A stretch of 64,000 nucleotides of DNA from contig CALUTE010000008.1 in assembly GCA_944323645.1 (NCBI GenBank), forward strand, positions 1 to 64,000, written 5' to 3'. The position numbers and the translations under genes were made by a program. This DNA comes from an uncultured Helicobacter sp. (GTDB taxonomy: Bacteria; Campylobacterota; Campylobacteria; Campylobacterales; Helicobacteraceae). Shown piece by piece: positions 1 to 7,930 of this stretch. The stretch's first letter is position 1; each line of letters opens with the position of its first letter. The notes under the pieces were generated by a model. The model worked only from the letters and a program-made list of their open reading frames with translations. It made no database searches and was not told the origin of the DNA.

Positions 1-511
1 ATTCTGGATTTTTACAATATAAATCATTATTTCGTGCAATGATAGAATTTAGATTCTGTGATATGGATTTGGGGGTGTACCTCTTGCTAGAATCTACAAC
101 GCGCGCAATAGGAAGAATTTGCACCAAACTTGCTAAATCATTTGCGCGTTTCCATTTGGGTAGAGAAGATAGCGTATCACTTCCTAGTGCAAGTATTAAA
201 GCCTTATCCTTAGCAAAGGCTTCCACCCATTCAATCGCATACATAGGACGGTTAAATCGGGCTTCGATGTCGCTTATACATACATTTTTAAGTGAAGCAC
301 ACATCGCTTCTAGCCATTTGATACGTTGTAGTAGGCTCGCCTTAGGCATTTGTTTGAAAGGGTTTTGATATGCTGGGATCACAATAACTTCATCAGACAA
401 AGCACATAGGGCTGTAATAATTTCTAAATGCCCCAAATGTGGTGGGTCAAAACTTCCACCAAAAAGCACGCTTGGAGTTCTTTTTTTAGATTTTTGGCTA
501 GGAGTCGGCAT
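1..511 (-). CDS. nadD: Nicotinate-nucleotide adenylyltransferase, C-terminus cut by window start
   Basis: NadD transfers AMP from ATP to nicotinic acid mononucleotide in NAD synthesis (cytoplasm). Reading down from ATG at 511, 170 codons stay open to base 1, so the 3' end lies outside the window. Residues 17-28 contain GGSFDPPHLGH, the nucleotidyltransferase HxGH signature of this family; further on are IPAYQNPFK and LALGSDTLSSLPKW, also typical of NadD. It starts 13 bases after the stop of nikR, so the two are probably co-transcribed. The first 14 residues are Lys/Ser-rich and precede the first beta strand, so a later start cannot be excluded. Confidence 0.92.
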   Translation of the reverse strand, partial: MPTPSQKSKKRTPSVLFGGSFDPPHLGHLEIITALCALSDEVIVIPAYQNPFKQMPKASLLQRIKWLEAMCASLKNVCISDIEARFNRPMYAIEWVEAFAKDKALILALGSDTLSSLPKWKRANDLASLVQILPIARVVDSSKRYTPKSISQNLNSIIARNNDLYCKNPE

Positions 512-524
512 TGGGCTGTAGAAT

Positions 525-953
525 CTAGTATGTGTTTTCAAAGGTTGTGGTGCGTGTAAGCTTGCTAAATTTTACACCCCTAAGCCCTGATAGTTCAAGT
601 TCAAACTGCGCTATCTTATGCGATACTCCGCGCACAATAATCGTTTCTAGGCAATTATGTGAATCAATATGGACATGGGTAGTACATAGAATCTCTACAC
701 CTTTGGCTTGGTGTTGTATATCAATGATTTTTTGGTTGAGCTCTCGTTGGTGATGATCATAAACAATCACAAGTACGCCATTTTGTATGCTCTTTTCATC
801 TTCCCACTGTTCTTGCACAAGTTTTTGGCGGATAAGATCACGCACAAGTTCAGATCGCGAGGCGTAGCCTTGTTTGATAAATCTCGTATCAAGTGCTTCC
901 AGTAAAGATGGCTCTAGTGAAACCGAAAAGCGAATGACTTTTTGGTCTTTCAT
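525..953 (-). CDS. nikR: Nickel-responsive regulator NikR
   Basis: NikR is a tetrameric ribbon-helix-helix repressor/activator that senses Ni(II); in Helicobacter it controls urease, nickel uptake and iron genes. The 142 residues show the N-terminal ribbon-helix-helix (IRFSVSLEPSLL, then SRSELVRDLIRQKL) and the C-terminal ACT-like nickel domain with the ligand cluster TTHVHIDSHNC (His93, His95, Cys101) and the RGVKF segment seen in H. pylori NikR. The fourth expected ligand is probably His81; the loop between it and His93 is one residue longer than in H. pylori as I recall it. The Shine-Dalgarno sequence is weak. nadD follows by 13 bases. Confidence 0.93.
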   Translation of the reverse strand: MKDQKVIRFSVSLEPSLLEALDTRFIKQGYASRSELVRDLIRQKLVQEQWEDEKSIQNGVLVIVYDHHQRELNQKIIDIQHQAKGVEILCTTHVHIDSHNCLETIIVRGVSHKIAQFELELSGLRGVKFSKLTRTTTFENTY

Positions 954-986
954 GGACTTGGCTCGGTATTTGGGTTTGATGATGCG

Positions 987-1910
987 TTAGGCTTTGTCCG
1001 CTGAACCAAGTATCTTCATACGCTCTATAATAACTTGCTTCATCGCCTCCATAGCGGGTGTGAAAAATTTGCGCAAATCAAATTGTGTTGGGTCTTCATT
1101 GGCAACTTTGCGCACCTGTGCCATAAAGGCTATGCGCAAGTCTGTGTCAGTATTGACCTTGTTGATACCTCCGCGTACTGCTTCTTGTAAAAATGCAAAA
1201 GGAACACCTTTACTCCCTTTAAGATCGCCACCAGTAGCAAGAAAAGATTCTCGCACATTATCAGGGATAGCACTTGCTCCGTGCAACACAAGTGGAATAT
1301 TAGTCAAACGTTTCACTTCTTGCAAGCGTTCAAAATCAAGCTTTGGCTCGCCCTTGAACTTAAATGCTCCGTGGCTTGTTCCAATGGCTGGGGCTAGAAA
1401 ATCAACCTTGCTTTTTTCTACAAATTCTTGCGCTTCAGCAGGATTCACAAGCACAGCGTCTTTTTCAGAGACTGAAATATTATCCTCAATCCCCATAAGT
1501 CGCCCAAGCTCTGCTTCTACGCTTACACCCTTTGAATGTGCATACTCTACGACCTGACTTGTTAGTGCTAGATTCTCAGCAAAGGGATGATGAGAAGCAT
1601 CGATCATTACTGAAGTAAAGCCCGCATCAATTGCTTTTTTGCAAGATTCAAAGCTTGTACCATGATCAAGATGGAGTGCCACTGGAATATCACTATGACG
1701 CTCCGCCATAATACGAGCCATTCCTACCACCATATCAATTCCAAGATACTTGATAGCCCCCTCACTTGCCTGTATGATAAGTGGTGAGCGTGCTTCATTT
1801 GCTGCGCAAAAAATTGCATTTAGCATTTCAAAATCAACAAAATTAAATGCCCCTACGCCATATCCCTCTTTATGAGCCTTTTGTAGAATCTCATTGCCAC
1901 TAACTAGCAT
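987..1910 (-). CDS. fba: Class II fructose-bisphosphate aldolase
   Basis: Zinc-dependent aldolase that interconverts fructose 1,6-bisphosphate with dihydroxyacetone phosphate and glyceraldehyde 3-phosphate, used for gluconeogenesis in Helicobacter. It has 307 residues, the length of H. pylori Fba. Visible signatures are HLDHG (80-84; catalytic Asp and zinc His), the zinc-binding region EAELGRLMG, LVLHGAS and GGINKVNTDTD. The start ATG at 1910 follows AAGGAG at good spacing. It lies just downstream of the PEB4/CBF2-like isomerase gene, the same order as HP0175-HP0176 in H. pylori. TATAAA at 1931-1936 may be its own promoter. Confidence 0.96.
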   Translation of the reverse strand: MLVSGNEILQKAHKEGYGVGAFNFVDFEMLNAIFCAANEARSPLIIQASEGAIKYLGIDMVVGMARIMAERHSDIPVALHLDHGTSFESCKKAIDAGFTSVMIDASHHPFAENLALTSQVVEYAHSKGVSVEAELGRLMGIEDNISVSEKDAVLVNPAEAQEFVEKSKVDFLAPAIGTSHGAFKFKGEPKLDFERLQEVKRLTNIPLVLHGASAIPDNVRESFLATGGDLKGSKGVPFAFLQEAVRGGINKVNTDTDLRIAFMAQVRKVANEDPTQFDLRKFFTPAMEAMKQVIIERMKILGSADKA

Positions 1911-1930
1911 TGTTTCTCCTTGCCAATAAT

Positions 1931-1936
1931 TTTATA
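1931..1936 (-). promoter_or_regulatory. Probable -10 element for fba
   Basis: On the minus strand the bases read TATAAA about 20 bases before the fba start codon, in the 89-base gap after the isomerase gene. Epsilonproteobacterial sigma-70 promoters usually show only a -10 box, so this is plausible but unproven. Confidence 0.35.
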
Positions 1937-1999
1937 CAACTTGATTTTATGCATATCTTGTACGCTTACAGTACACACCCGTACTTCAATCTCTTTAAT

Positions 2000-2878
2000 T
2001 TAGAGTGTGATCTTCACATTTGCTTTTGAGCGGAAGCCATCGACTTTCTTTTTCAGCTCTTGACCAACTTTTTGTTCTCCTAACATATTCATAAGTGCTG
2101 GCTTAATTTTATCAAATGAGTATTCGTTTGCCTTATCTACTACATAAATGACGTGATAGCCAAATTCAGTCTTTACTGGAGCTTTTGAAAATGCACCTAC
2201 ATTCATCCCAAATGCTGCATCAGAAAAGGGTTTTACCATTTGCTCTTTTGTAAAAGAACCTAGATCCCCACCATTTTGAGCTTGTTTATTGCCCGGATCC
2301 ATTGTTTGTTTGTTGGCGATCTCAATAAACTTTTCTTCTATTTTGCTCTTTGGCACGCGGTTAAGCTCATCGATAATCTTTTTTGCTTCAGATTCTGTCT
2401 TGACTACAATATGGCGCGCATGCACATTGGGTTGCGAAAAATCAGACTTATGATCATTGTAGTATTTGAGTGCTTCTTGTTCGGTTACTTGTGTTTTGCT
2501 TGCAATATTACGTGCTTCTTGCTGTACCCAAATCTGTACAAGCAACCTATCTTTAATGCTTTGTGTGATCTTGTTGAATGTTTGTGTAAATTCTGGCGTT
2601 GTATCAAGTTTATTCTTTTGCGCTTCCTTAGAAATAAGGATATTATCTATTGCCTGATTAAGCAGATCTTGTTGATCTTTTTTAGGAAGTTTATTGAAGT
2701 CAAATCCGGGATTTTGCGCTTTGAGTTCATCAAACACAGATTCAGTGATTTGCACGCCATCTACGGTGGCAAGTACCTTTGCTGATACAATGCCAATACT
2801 AAATACCAAAGCCGATACTATTAGTACAAAAAATTTGCTACCACCCACTACATTGTTTTTTGTCAAATGTTCTTTCAT
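2000..2878 (-). CDS. Periplasmic parvulin-type peptidyl-prolyl isomerase (PEB4/CBF2 family)
   Basis: This looks like the Helicobacter/Campylobacter SurA-like chaperone (HP0175/CBF2, PEB4) that helps outer membrane protein folding. Residues 1-33 form a signal peptide (hydrophobic core FFVLIVSALVFSIGIVSA). A SurA-like N-terminal region follows (TVDGVQITESVFDELK), then a parvulin domain near 150-255 with HARHIVVKTESEA, GGDLGSF and FGYHVIYV. The family length of about 300 matches. The start at 2878 follows GGAGCGATT. It precedes fba, as in H. pylori. No urease or gamma-glutamyltranspeptidase genes are nearby. Confidence 0.9.
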   Translation of the reverse strand: MKEHLTKNNVVGGSKFFVLIVSALVFSIGIVSAKVLATVDGVQITESVFDELKAQNPGFDFNKLPKKDQQDLLNQAIDNILISKEAQKNKLDTTPEFTQTFNKITQSIKDRLLVQIWVQQEARNIASKTQVTEQEALKYYNDHKSDFSQPNVHARHIVVKTESEAKKIIDELNRVPKSKIEEKFIEIANKQTMDPGNKQAQNGGDLGSFTKEQMVKPFSDAAFGMNVGAFSKAPVKTEFGYHVIYVVDKANEYSFDKIKPALMNMLGEQKVGQELKKKVDGFRSKANVKITL

Positions 2879-2928
2879 AATCGCTCCAGATGTTGAATTT
2901 TGAATGCATTTTAGCGATTTTTTGTAAA

Positions 2929-4323
2929 TTATAAGAAAAAATGCGCAATCTCATACTTTCTCTTTCCGATAGCAAGCTGTAATGCCCGCCTTTTCATCTT
3001 TGCGCGCTGCTTGGGAGTTAGGCAAAGAAGTGTATGCTTTAGTGTGGTATATAAAACGGCAGGATCATTAAATACGAAAGTGTTGGAATCTAGCTCCAAT
3101 TGATGGGTCTCACACAACATCATTGCACCACTTTTTGCAAAAGCTTTAGATTGGGCTAGTTGGTTGCTAGCTATTGGGAAAATAATGGTTGGTAAAGTAT
3201 TTAGCGCGAGTTCATAAAGGGTTTGCCCCCCAGCGCTAAGAGCGAGATCGCATTGTCCCATAAGCTCCGCAAATGCACTTTGAGACAGTAGTCCATAAAA
3301 GTGGTGATATGCCGAAGCAAGCTCTTTTGGATTATGCATTGTTCCCACAATATGTATATGAAAATCGCGTGCCAAGATAGATTCTTTTATATACACACTA
3401 TCACTGCTAGATTCGGTGTTTCGTGCAATGTCGCTACGCAGAGATTCTAAAGCTTGTAAGAAAACAAGGGGGTTTTGTGTATTGCTTGCACCAAGTGTGA
3501 TAAGGATATGTCGTATAGGTGCTTTGGTCGTGCTTTTTGCTGTATTTGCAAATACAAAAGGAGCAAGACTAAAAGAAGCGCCAAGATATGCGCAAGAAGT
3601 ACCAATACGAAATCGGCGTGAAGGTTCTTGTAAGGTCGTGGTAGAATCTAGTAGATTCTGTGCATATAATGCTGCATTTACTAGTGAGAGATACCTACCA
3701 TAGGGCATACGCGAAAAGCGTAAAAACCAAGCGGGCAACTTTGTTGAATCATCAAAAATCAGACATTTAACATATGCACATAAAGCTTTAGCAATCAAAG
3801 CTTGGCTAAAAAGATAGCTATCAAAGATAATATGCGTGGATCGAGCGATAATTTTTTGCATATCATATTTAACATTCTGCACAAAAAAACACATTATGCG
3901 TACATTATTTAAGTGTGAGAAACTTGCACTAATCTCTTTTGGAAGCGATATGGGACGTAGTGTTTGTGCAGAATTTTGTACAGGGCTAATTTTTGCGATA
4001 GGCTTAGAATCTGAAGGTGTAGCAAAAAGACCATAAAAGGTAATTGTGATATTTTTATGTGCATTATTTGAGGCTTTTTTGCTGATAATATTTTTGCGTG
4101 TAATTTTTTTGTATGCAGAATCTAATGTGTCAGATTCTTGAAAAAAACTTATGGGATATGTTGTGGTTGTGCGGGTTTTTTTAGCAAAAAGTTTGTGAGT
4201 ATGATGTTGTTGTAAAGCATCTATGAGCAAAAGCGCAAGATTGGCACTTCGCATAATATGCCCACTACCAATATTTTCTCCCCACTGTGTGCAAATTCCA
4301 ATATGTATGGTGTTTGTTCTCAT
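2929..4323 (-). CDS. pseG: UDP-2,4-diacetamido-2,4,6-trideoxy-beta-L-altropyranose hydrolase (PseG)
   Basis: PseG removes UDP in the pseudaminic acid pathway that supplies the sugar for flagellin glycosylation. The N-terminus has NIGSGHIMR (17-25), with the catalytic His at 22, and the C-terminal half has LITLGASNTQNP and LSAGGQTLYELALNTLP, the GT-B-like sugar-nucleotide binding motifs. It starts two bases after the stop of pseF. At 464 residues it is much longer than the usual 270-340; the extra length is Ser/Thr/Asn-rich sequence, chiefly at about 45-150 and 305-325, and several insertions contain the AGAATCT-type 7-mer. The core motifs are intact, so it should be functional. Confidence 0.88.
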   Translation of the reverse strand: MRTNTIHIGICTQWGENIGSGHIMRSANLALLLIDALQQHHTHKLFAKKTRTTTTYPISFFQESDTLDSAYKKITRKNIISKKASNNAHKNITITFYGLFATPSDSKPIAKISPVQNSAQTLRPISLPKEISASFSHLNNVRIMCFFVQNVKYDMQKIIARSTHIIFDSYLFSQALIAKALCAYVKCLIFDDSTKLPAWFLRFSRMPYGRYLSLVNAALYAQNLLDSTTTLQEPSRRFRIGTSCAYLGASFSLAPFVFANTAKSTTKAPIRHILITLGASNTQNPLVFLQALESLRSDIARNTESSSDSVYIKESILARDFHIHIVGTMHNPKELASAYHHFYGLLSQSAFAELMGQCDLALSAGGQTLYELALNTLPTIIFPIASNQLAQSKAFAKSGAMMLCETHQLELDSNTFVFNDPAVLYTTLKHTLLCLTPKQRAKMKRRALQLAIGKRKYEIAHFFL

Positions 4324-4325
4324 AG

Positions 4326-5168
4326 CTATATTGTTTTATGCGCACTCTGCAAGGTATATTTCATCTCTGCCATAAGCCAATCTTCTGGTGTGTCAATATC
4401 TTGCACCTCGTGCTCGTTTAAAATGATAGCCCCGGAATGTCTCGCAAATATTGGTAATTCTTTGCGCCAAGCATATGCTCTCCCCCAATACAATTGCCCT
4501 GCATCGTGAAAAACAGGACAAAGATCTTGAGAACGCATGGTATAGTGTGCAGGAAACAACATCTCTGGGCTACCACTAGAGAGCAAAAAACTTCGGTAAG
4601 GATTGTAATCATAAGCTACTGCACAAAATGCAAAAAGTTTATTGGAATCTGCAAGTAAGATATCCAATGTGCGCGCAATGGATTCTGTTTTAAGCAAAGG
4701 AGCAGTTGGATAGATAACACAAAGCAAATCATTATCATCTAGGTTAAGTTTGGTTATGGCGTGTTTAGCGACCTTGGCAGTAGATGTGAAATCATCACTT
4801 AATGCCTTGGGGCGCAAAAATGGCACATTTGCTCCGTAAGAGCGTGCGATATCTGCTATTTGTTCGCTATCTGTGCTTACGATTACTTCATTAAATAGCT
4901 TGGATTCTAAAGCCGTGCAGATCGAATAGGAAATAATGGGTTTGCCACAAAAATCTTTAATGTTTTTATGTGGAATTCTCTTGCTTCCAGAACGTGCTGG
5001 GATCAAAGCAAGCTTGCGTTGGCTTAGTGTTGAGGAATGCGATGTGTTTAAACTATTTAGATTCTGTGCCCAAGAAATACTACTAGATTCTTTTATGGGT
5101 TTAGATTCTACACTAGATTCTACATCTGCGTATGAAGGTGTATCTTTGGCACTAGAATGGATACTCAT
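4326..5168 (-). CDS. pseF: Pseudaminic acid cytidylyltransferase (PseF)
   Basis: PseF activates pseudaminic acid with CTP to CMP-pseudaminic acid before transfer to flagellin. The CMP-sugar synthetase signature LALIPARSGSKRIPHKNI lies at about residues 52-69, followed by KPIISYSI, VSTDSEQIADIA and LLCVIYPTAPLL. A 50-residue Ser-rich N-terminal extension precedes the catalytic domain, which normally begins at residue 1-5; no in-frame ATG, GTG or TTG lies closer, so the extension appears real. It overlaps the flgH 3' end by 17 bases and runs into pseG. In H. pylori the two activities lie at HP0326, next to flgH (HP0325). Confidence 0.88.
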   Translation of the reverse strand: MSIHSSAKDTPSYADVESSVESKPIKESSSISWAQNLNSLNTSHSSTLSQRKLALIPARSGSKRIPHKNIKDFCGKPIISYSICTALESKLFNEVIVSTDSEQIADIARSYGANVPFLRPKALSDDFTSTAKVAKHAITKLNLDDNDLLCVIYPTAPLLKTESIARTLDILLADSNKLFAFCAVAYDYNPYRSFLLSSGSPEMLFPAHYTMRSQDLCPVFHDAGQLYWGRAYAWRKELPIFARHSGAIILNEHEVQDIDTPEDWLMAEMKYTLQSAHKTI

Positions 5169-5853
5169 CTTCTATCGCTTTAGTGCCTTCTTTTTTATGA
5201 TTGGTTTGCCCAATAGAGCCTATACTCGTATAAGCAATCTTAGAATCAGAAATATATTTAGATGAAATAGTATTGTTACGCTCAATATCATAAGGGCGAA
5301 TTACACCGCTAATTGTTACAAGGCGCTTTTCGCCATCGATTAGAATCTCATTATGCCCATAAACAAAATAATTGCCATTTTCAAGAACCTTAAGAATTCT
5401 TGCGGTGATAGAAAACTTGAGCGTATCATTACGACTTTGTTGCCCACTGCCTTTGAATGTAGAATTATCATTTGTTTTGGTTAAGGTATAGTTTGTTTGA
5501 TCATTGAGGTCTTGTGTATTGCGCGCTGCTTCTGGATCAGCACCATTGTAGGCAAGCACGGGTGCATTTGTCGCACCATTGCTTGTAGAGGTGTAGTCTT
5601 TGGAACTAGAAAGCGAAGCATTTGAGCTTTCATCAATATTTATAGTAATAAGATCATTTGGGCGCATAGCGCGTCTGTCAGCAAAAAGCGGTCGCTCCCC
5701 TTGACCAAAAAGTGATCCCGCTTGGGCTGGAGCAGGAAGGAATTCTTTACTTGGCATTTCTTCGACATAATCAGGGGGATTGAAATCAATCTGCGGATCA
5801 AGAGCATAAGCGCCTACAACGAAAAAAGCAAGCAATATGATGGGATACTTCAT
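5152..5853 (-). CDS. flgH: Flagellar L-ring protein FlgH
   Basis: FlgH forms the outer membrane L-ring bushing of the flagellar basal body. I chose the ATG at 5853, which follows AAAGGACGGACTT and opens a clean signal peptide (MKYPIILLAFFVVGAYA); an in-frame ATG at 5892 lacks this support. The mature protein matches H. pylori FlgH closely: DPQIDFNPPDYVEEMPSKEF, GSLFGQGERPLFADRRAM, PNDLITI and SGVIRPYDIERNNTI. Unlike enterobacterial FlgH it has no lipobox Cys. The gene runs into pseF-pseG, which links hook/basal body assembly to flagellin glycosylation. Confidence 0.94.
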   Translation of the reverse strand: MKYPIILLAFFVVGAYALDPQIDFNPPDYVEEMPSKEFLPAPAQAGSLFGQGERPLFADRRAMRPNDLITINIDESSNASLSSSKDYTSTSNGATNAPVLAYNGADPEAARNTQDLNDQTNYTLTKTNDNSTFKGSGQQSRNDTLKFSITARILKVLENGNYFVYGHNEILIDGEKRLVTISGVIRPYDIERNNTISSKYISDSKIAYTSIGSIGQTNHKKEGTKAIEDEYPF

Positions 5854-5919
5854 AAGTCCGTCCTTTGATAGAGCTTTGAGATTCTCTAACAAAGAAGCAA
5901 AACATATTCCACCTAGGTC

Positions 5920-6939
5920 TTATAGTAACGGAAATACTTTCTTTGCGATAAGCTCAAGCTCTTCTTTCATATTCGCACACTGCACAATAAGTAGGTTTAA
6001 GCCAACTTTTTCATAGGCGCGTATTTTTTCTGCTACTTGCTCGGGTGTGCCTACAAATCGCGGTCGCAAGCCTCGATTTGAAACGCTGTATTCTTCCTTG
6101 CTCACTTCTACATTCAGATCAGAATTGCTCGTGAAATCTTTGTAGGAATTTGCATAATCTTCATAGTTTTTGATTGTTGTTATGCGTTTTAGCTCATCAT
6201 TTGCTTCTTTTTCGCTCTCTCGCACGATAATATAGCACGCCATACCAAAGCCCAAAAATGGACTTTTCCCCACTTGTTCTCTGCGCCTTTGCATATCTTT
6301 TATTTTAGATTCTATCTCTTCAAGTGTGCCACCGTGCATAAGATATTTATCTGCAAACTGCACGATTGCCTCGCGTCCTTTTTCACTTTCGCCACCCGCA
6401 TAAAGAAGTGGCATTTTTTCTGGCTTTGGCTCATTATAAGAACCTTTAAAAGAAAAATACTTACCTTCATAGTCTAAAGGACTTTCTTTCCAGAATCCTC
6501 GTAAAACTTCCGCATACTCGCGCGTAAGTACATAGCGATCATCATGTCCATCAAAAGCTATGCCATATTGCCTTGCTTCTTCCTCCCACCAAGCAGAAAC
6601 AAGATTAAGACTAAAGCGATTTTGGCAAATCTCATTAATAGTTGCCACTCTCTTTGCAGTGAGGGCTACTTGGTGGTATTGTGGGCGAATGGCAGCGAGA
6701 ATCTCTATGCGCTTGGTAATCGCTGCTAAGCCATTAGCGATACTCCACGCATCAAGTGCTGGTGCTTTGTGTCCTTTGATATCGTTTAAATATAGCTCTG
6801 GTACAAGCGTAAGTACATAGCCTAACTCTTCTGCGCTTAGGGTTAGGTCTTTGATATATTCCCAAGTACCTTGTGTGCTATCATCATCAACATTTCGTAA
6901 CCAACTCCCCCAAACAGGGCTCCAATATGCAAATTCCAT
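5920..6939 (-). CDS. LLM-class flavin monooxygenase, SsuD/SfnG-like
   Basis: A 339-residue luciferase-like, reduced-FMN-dependent monooxygenase. The pattern MEFAYWSPVWGSWL, a long beta/alpha barrel with AAIRPQYHQVALTAKR, RFSLNLVSAWWEEEARQYG, RYVLTREYAEVLRGFW, LLYAGGESEKGREAI and FVGTPEQVAEKIRAY resembles the alkanesulfonate (SsuD) and dimethylsulfone (SfnG) monooxygenases. I chose ATG 6939, which follows AAAGGATAACCCT, over the upstream 7002 start. It begins 4 bases after the ATP-grasp stop, so it is the third gene of a three-gene operon. Substrate is not determinable from sequence; a separate flavin reductase would be needed and none is in the window. Confidence 0.82.
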   Translation of the reverse strand: MEFAYWSPVWGSWLRNVDDDSTQGTWEYIKDLTLSAEELGYVLTLVPELYLNDIKGHKAPALDAWSIANGLAAITKRIEILAAIRPQYHQVALTAKRVATINEICQNRFSLNLVSAWWEEEARQYGIAFDGHDDRYVLTREYAEVLRGFWKESPLDYEGKYFSFKGSYNEPKPEKMPLLYAGGESEKGREAIVQFADKYLMHGGTLEEIESKIKDMQRRREQVGKSPFLGFGMACYIIVRESEKEANDELKRITTIKNYEDYANSYKDFTSNSDLNVEVSKEEYSVSNRGLRPRFVGTPEQVAEKIRAYEKVGLNLLIVQCANMKEELELIAKKVFPLL

Positions 6940-6943
6940 AGGG

Positions 6944-7930
6944 TTATCCTTTGATGTGTTGTAATCGATTATGCAAAAACTGCACAACTCTATCGGCTGC
7001 ACTTAGCTTACCTTGCGCAACAAGTGCAGATTCTACCAAGCTATTGTAGTTTGTGTTGGTGTTAATATCATATACTACTAGCTCATCTTGTTTATTTCGC
7101 ATAAACTCAATACCTGCTATCTGAATGTTATGTTGCTGCAAAAACTGCTCTAATGCCGCAACGAGTGGGTGCGTAGAATCTATATCTTCTTGCAAACGAA
7201 ATTTTTGTGCACTCCCAACATCGCACGCTGCTCCTGCAAAACTTGGACGTGCTTGTTCGAGTGCGCACGCATCTGCTGGACAAAGCTCAAAAGCTCCATT
7301 GCTCGTATCTACCCGCACCGCATATACAAAAGCACCATCAATAAACTCAAGACGTGTAATAAAGGGCTCTTTGGATTCTATATACTCTTGCAGCAGCACT
7401 ATACCATCACAAGAAGACTCAAACTCGCTAGATTCTACAAACTCTTGCAAGCTTCCTACATTTTCAAAGAGTCTCACACCAAGTCCTTTACCGCCTTGGT
7501 TGTGCTTAGTGATAAAGGGTGTTGGCAACTCTTTGGCTCTTTGCAGGAGGTCTTGCTTGCTAAATGTTGCAATTGTTTTTGGTACTTTAAACCCTGCTTT
7601 ATTTAAAGCCAAATACTGAGCAACCTTGCTTACCTCAAACTCAAGCACATTGCTACCATTGATAACACAACGCCCATAAGATTCTAGCCATCGCAGCAAT
7701 GATCGACCATACTCTTTGGAAAATGTATGATTTCTTGTGTGGCTTGAAGCAGAAAGCCTACTCCAAAATACGCCATTTGGTGGTGGCGTATCAAGTGCGA
7801 TAGCACCATCTACCAAATAAATTTCGTCAAATTCTACCCCTGCACGCTTAAATGCTGCAGCAAAAGGCGGAATCCATTCGTTATTTTCGTGGATAATGTA
7901 GATTTTTGGTTGCAATGTGTTATATAGCAT
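6944..7930 (-). CDS. RimK-like ATP-grasp ligase in monooxygenase operon
   Basis: A 328-residue ATP-grasp protein. Visible are a pre-ATP-grasp region (YIIHENNEWIPPFAAAFKRAG), a central segment with VINGSNVLEFEVSKVAQYL and GFKVPKTIATF, the glycine loop KHNQGGKGLGVRLF, LLQEYIESKEPFITRLEFIDG and the metal/ATP site IEFMRNKQDELVVYDINTN. ATP-grasp enzymes of this type join a carboxylate to an amine or thiol through an acyl phosphate. ATG 7930 fits the AAAGGAG Shine-Dalgarno better than ATGs further up; it overlaps the end of the upstream monooxygenase by 11 bases. Substrate unknown. Its tight packing between two LLM monooxygenases implies a shared pathway. Confidence 0.75.
   Translation of the reverse strand: MLYNTLQPKIYIIHENNEWIPPFAAAFKRAGVEFDEIYLVDGAIALDTPPPNGVFWSRLSASSHTRNHTFSKEYGRSLLRWLESYGRCVINGSNVLEFEVSKVAQYLALNKAGFKVPKTIATFSKQDLLQRAKELPTPFITKHNQGGKGLGVRLFENVGSLQEFVESSEFESSCDGIVLLQEYIESKEPFITRLEFIDGAFVYAVRVDTSNGAFELCPADACALEQARPSFAGAACDVGSAQKFRLQEDIDSTHPLVAALEQFLQQHNIQIAGIEFMRNKQDELVVYDINTNTNYNSLVESALVAQGKLSAADRVVQFLHNRLQHIKG

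Noticed and set aside
39-368. A plus-strand 109-codon frame
   Set aside because: It is a shadow of nadD on the minus strand; composition is atypical, and it has no Shine-Dalgarno site.
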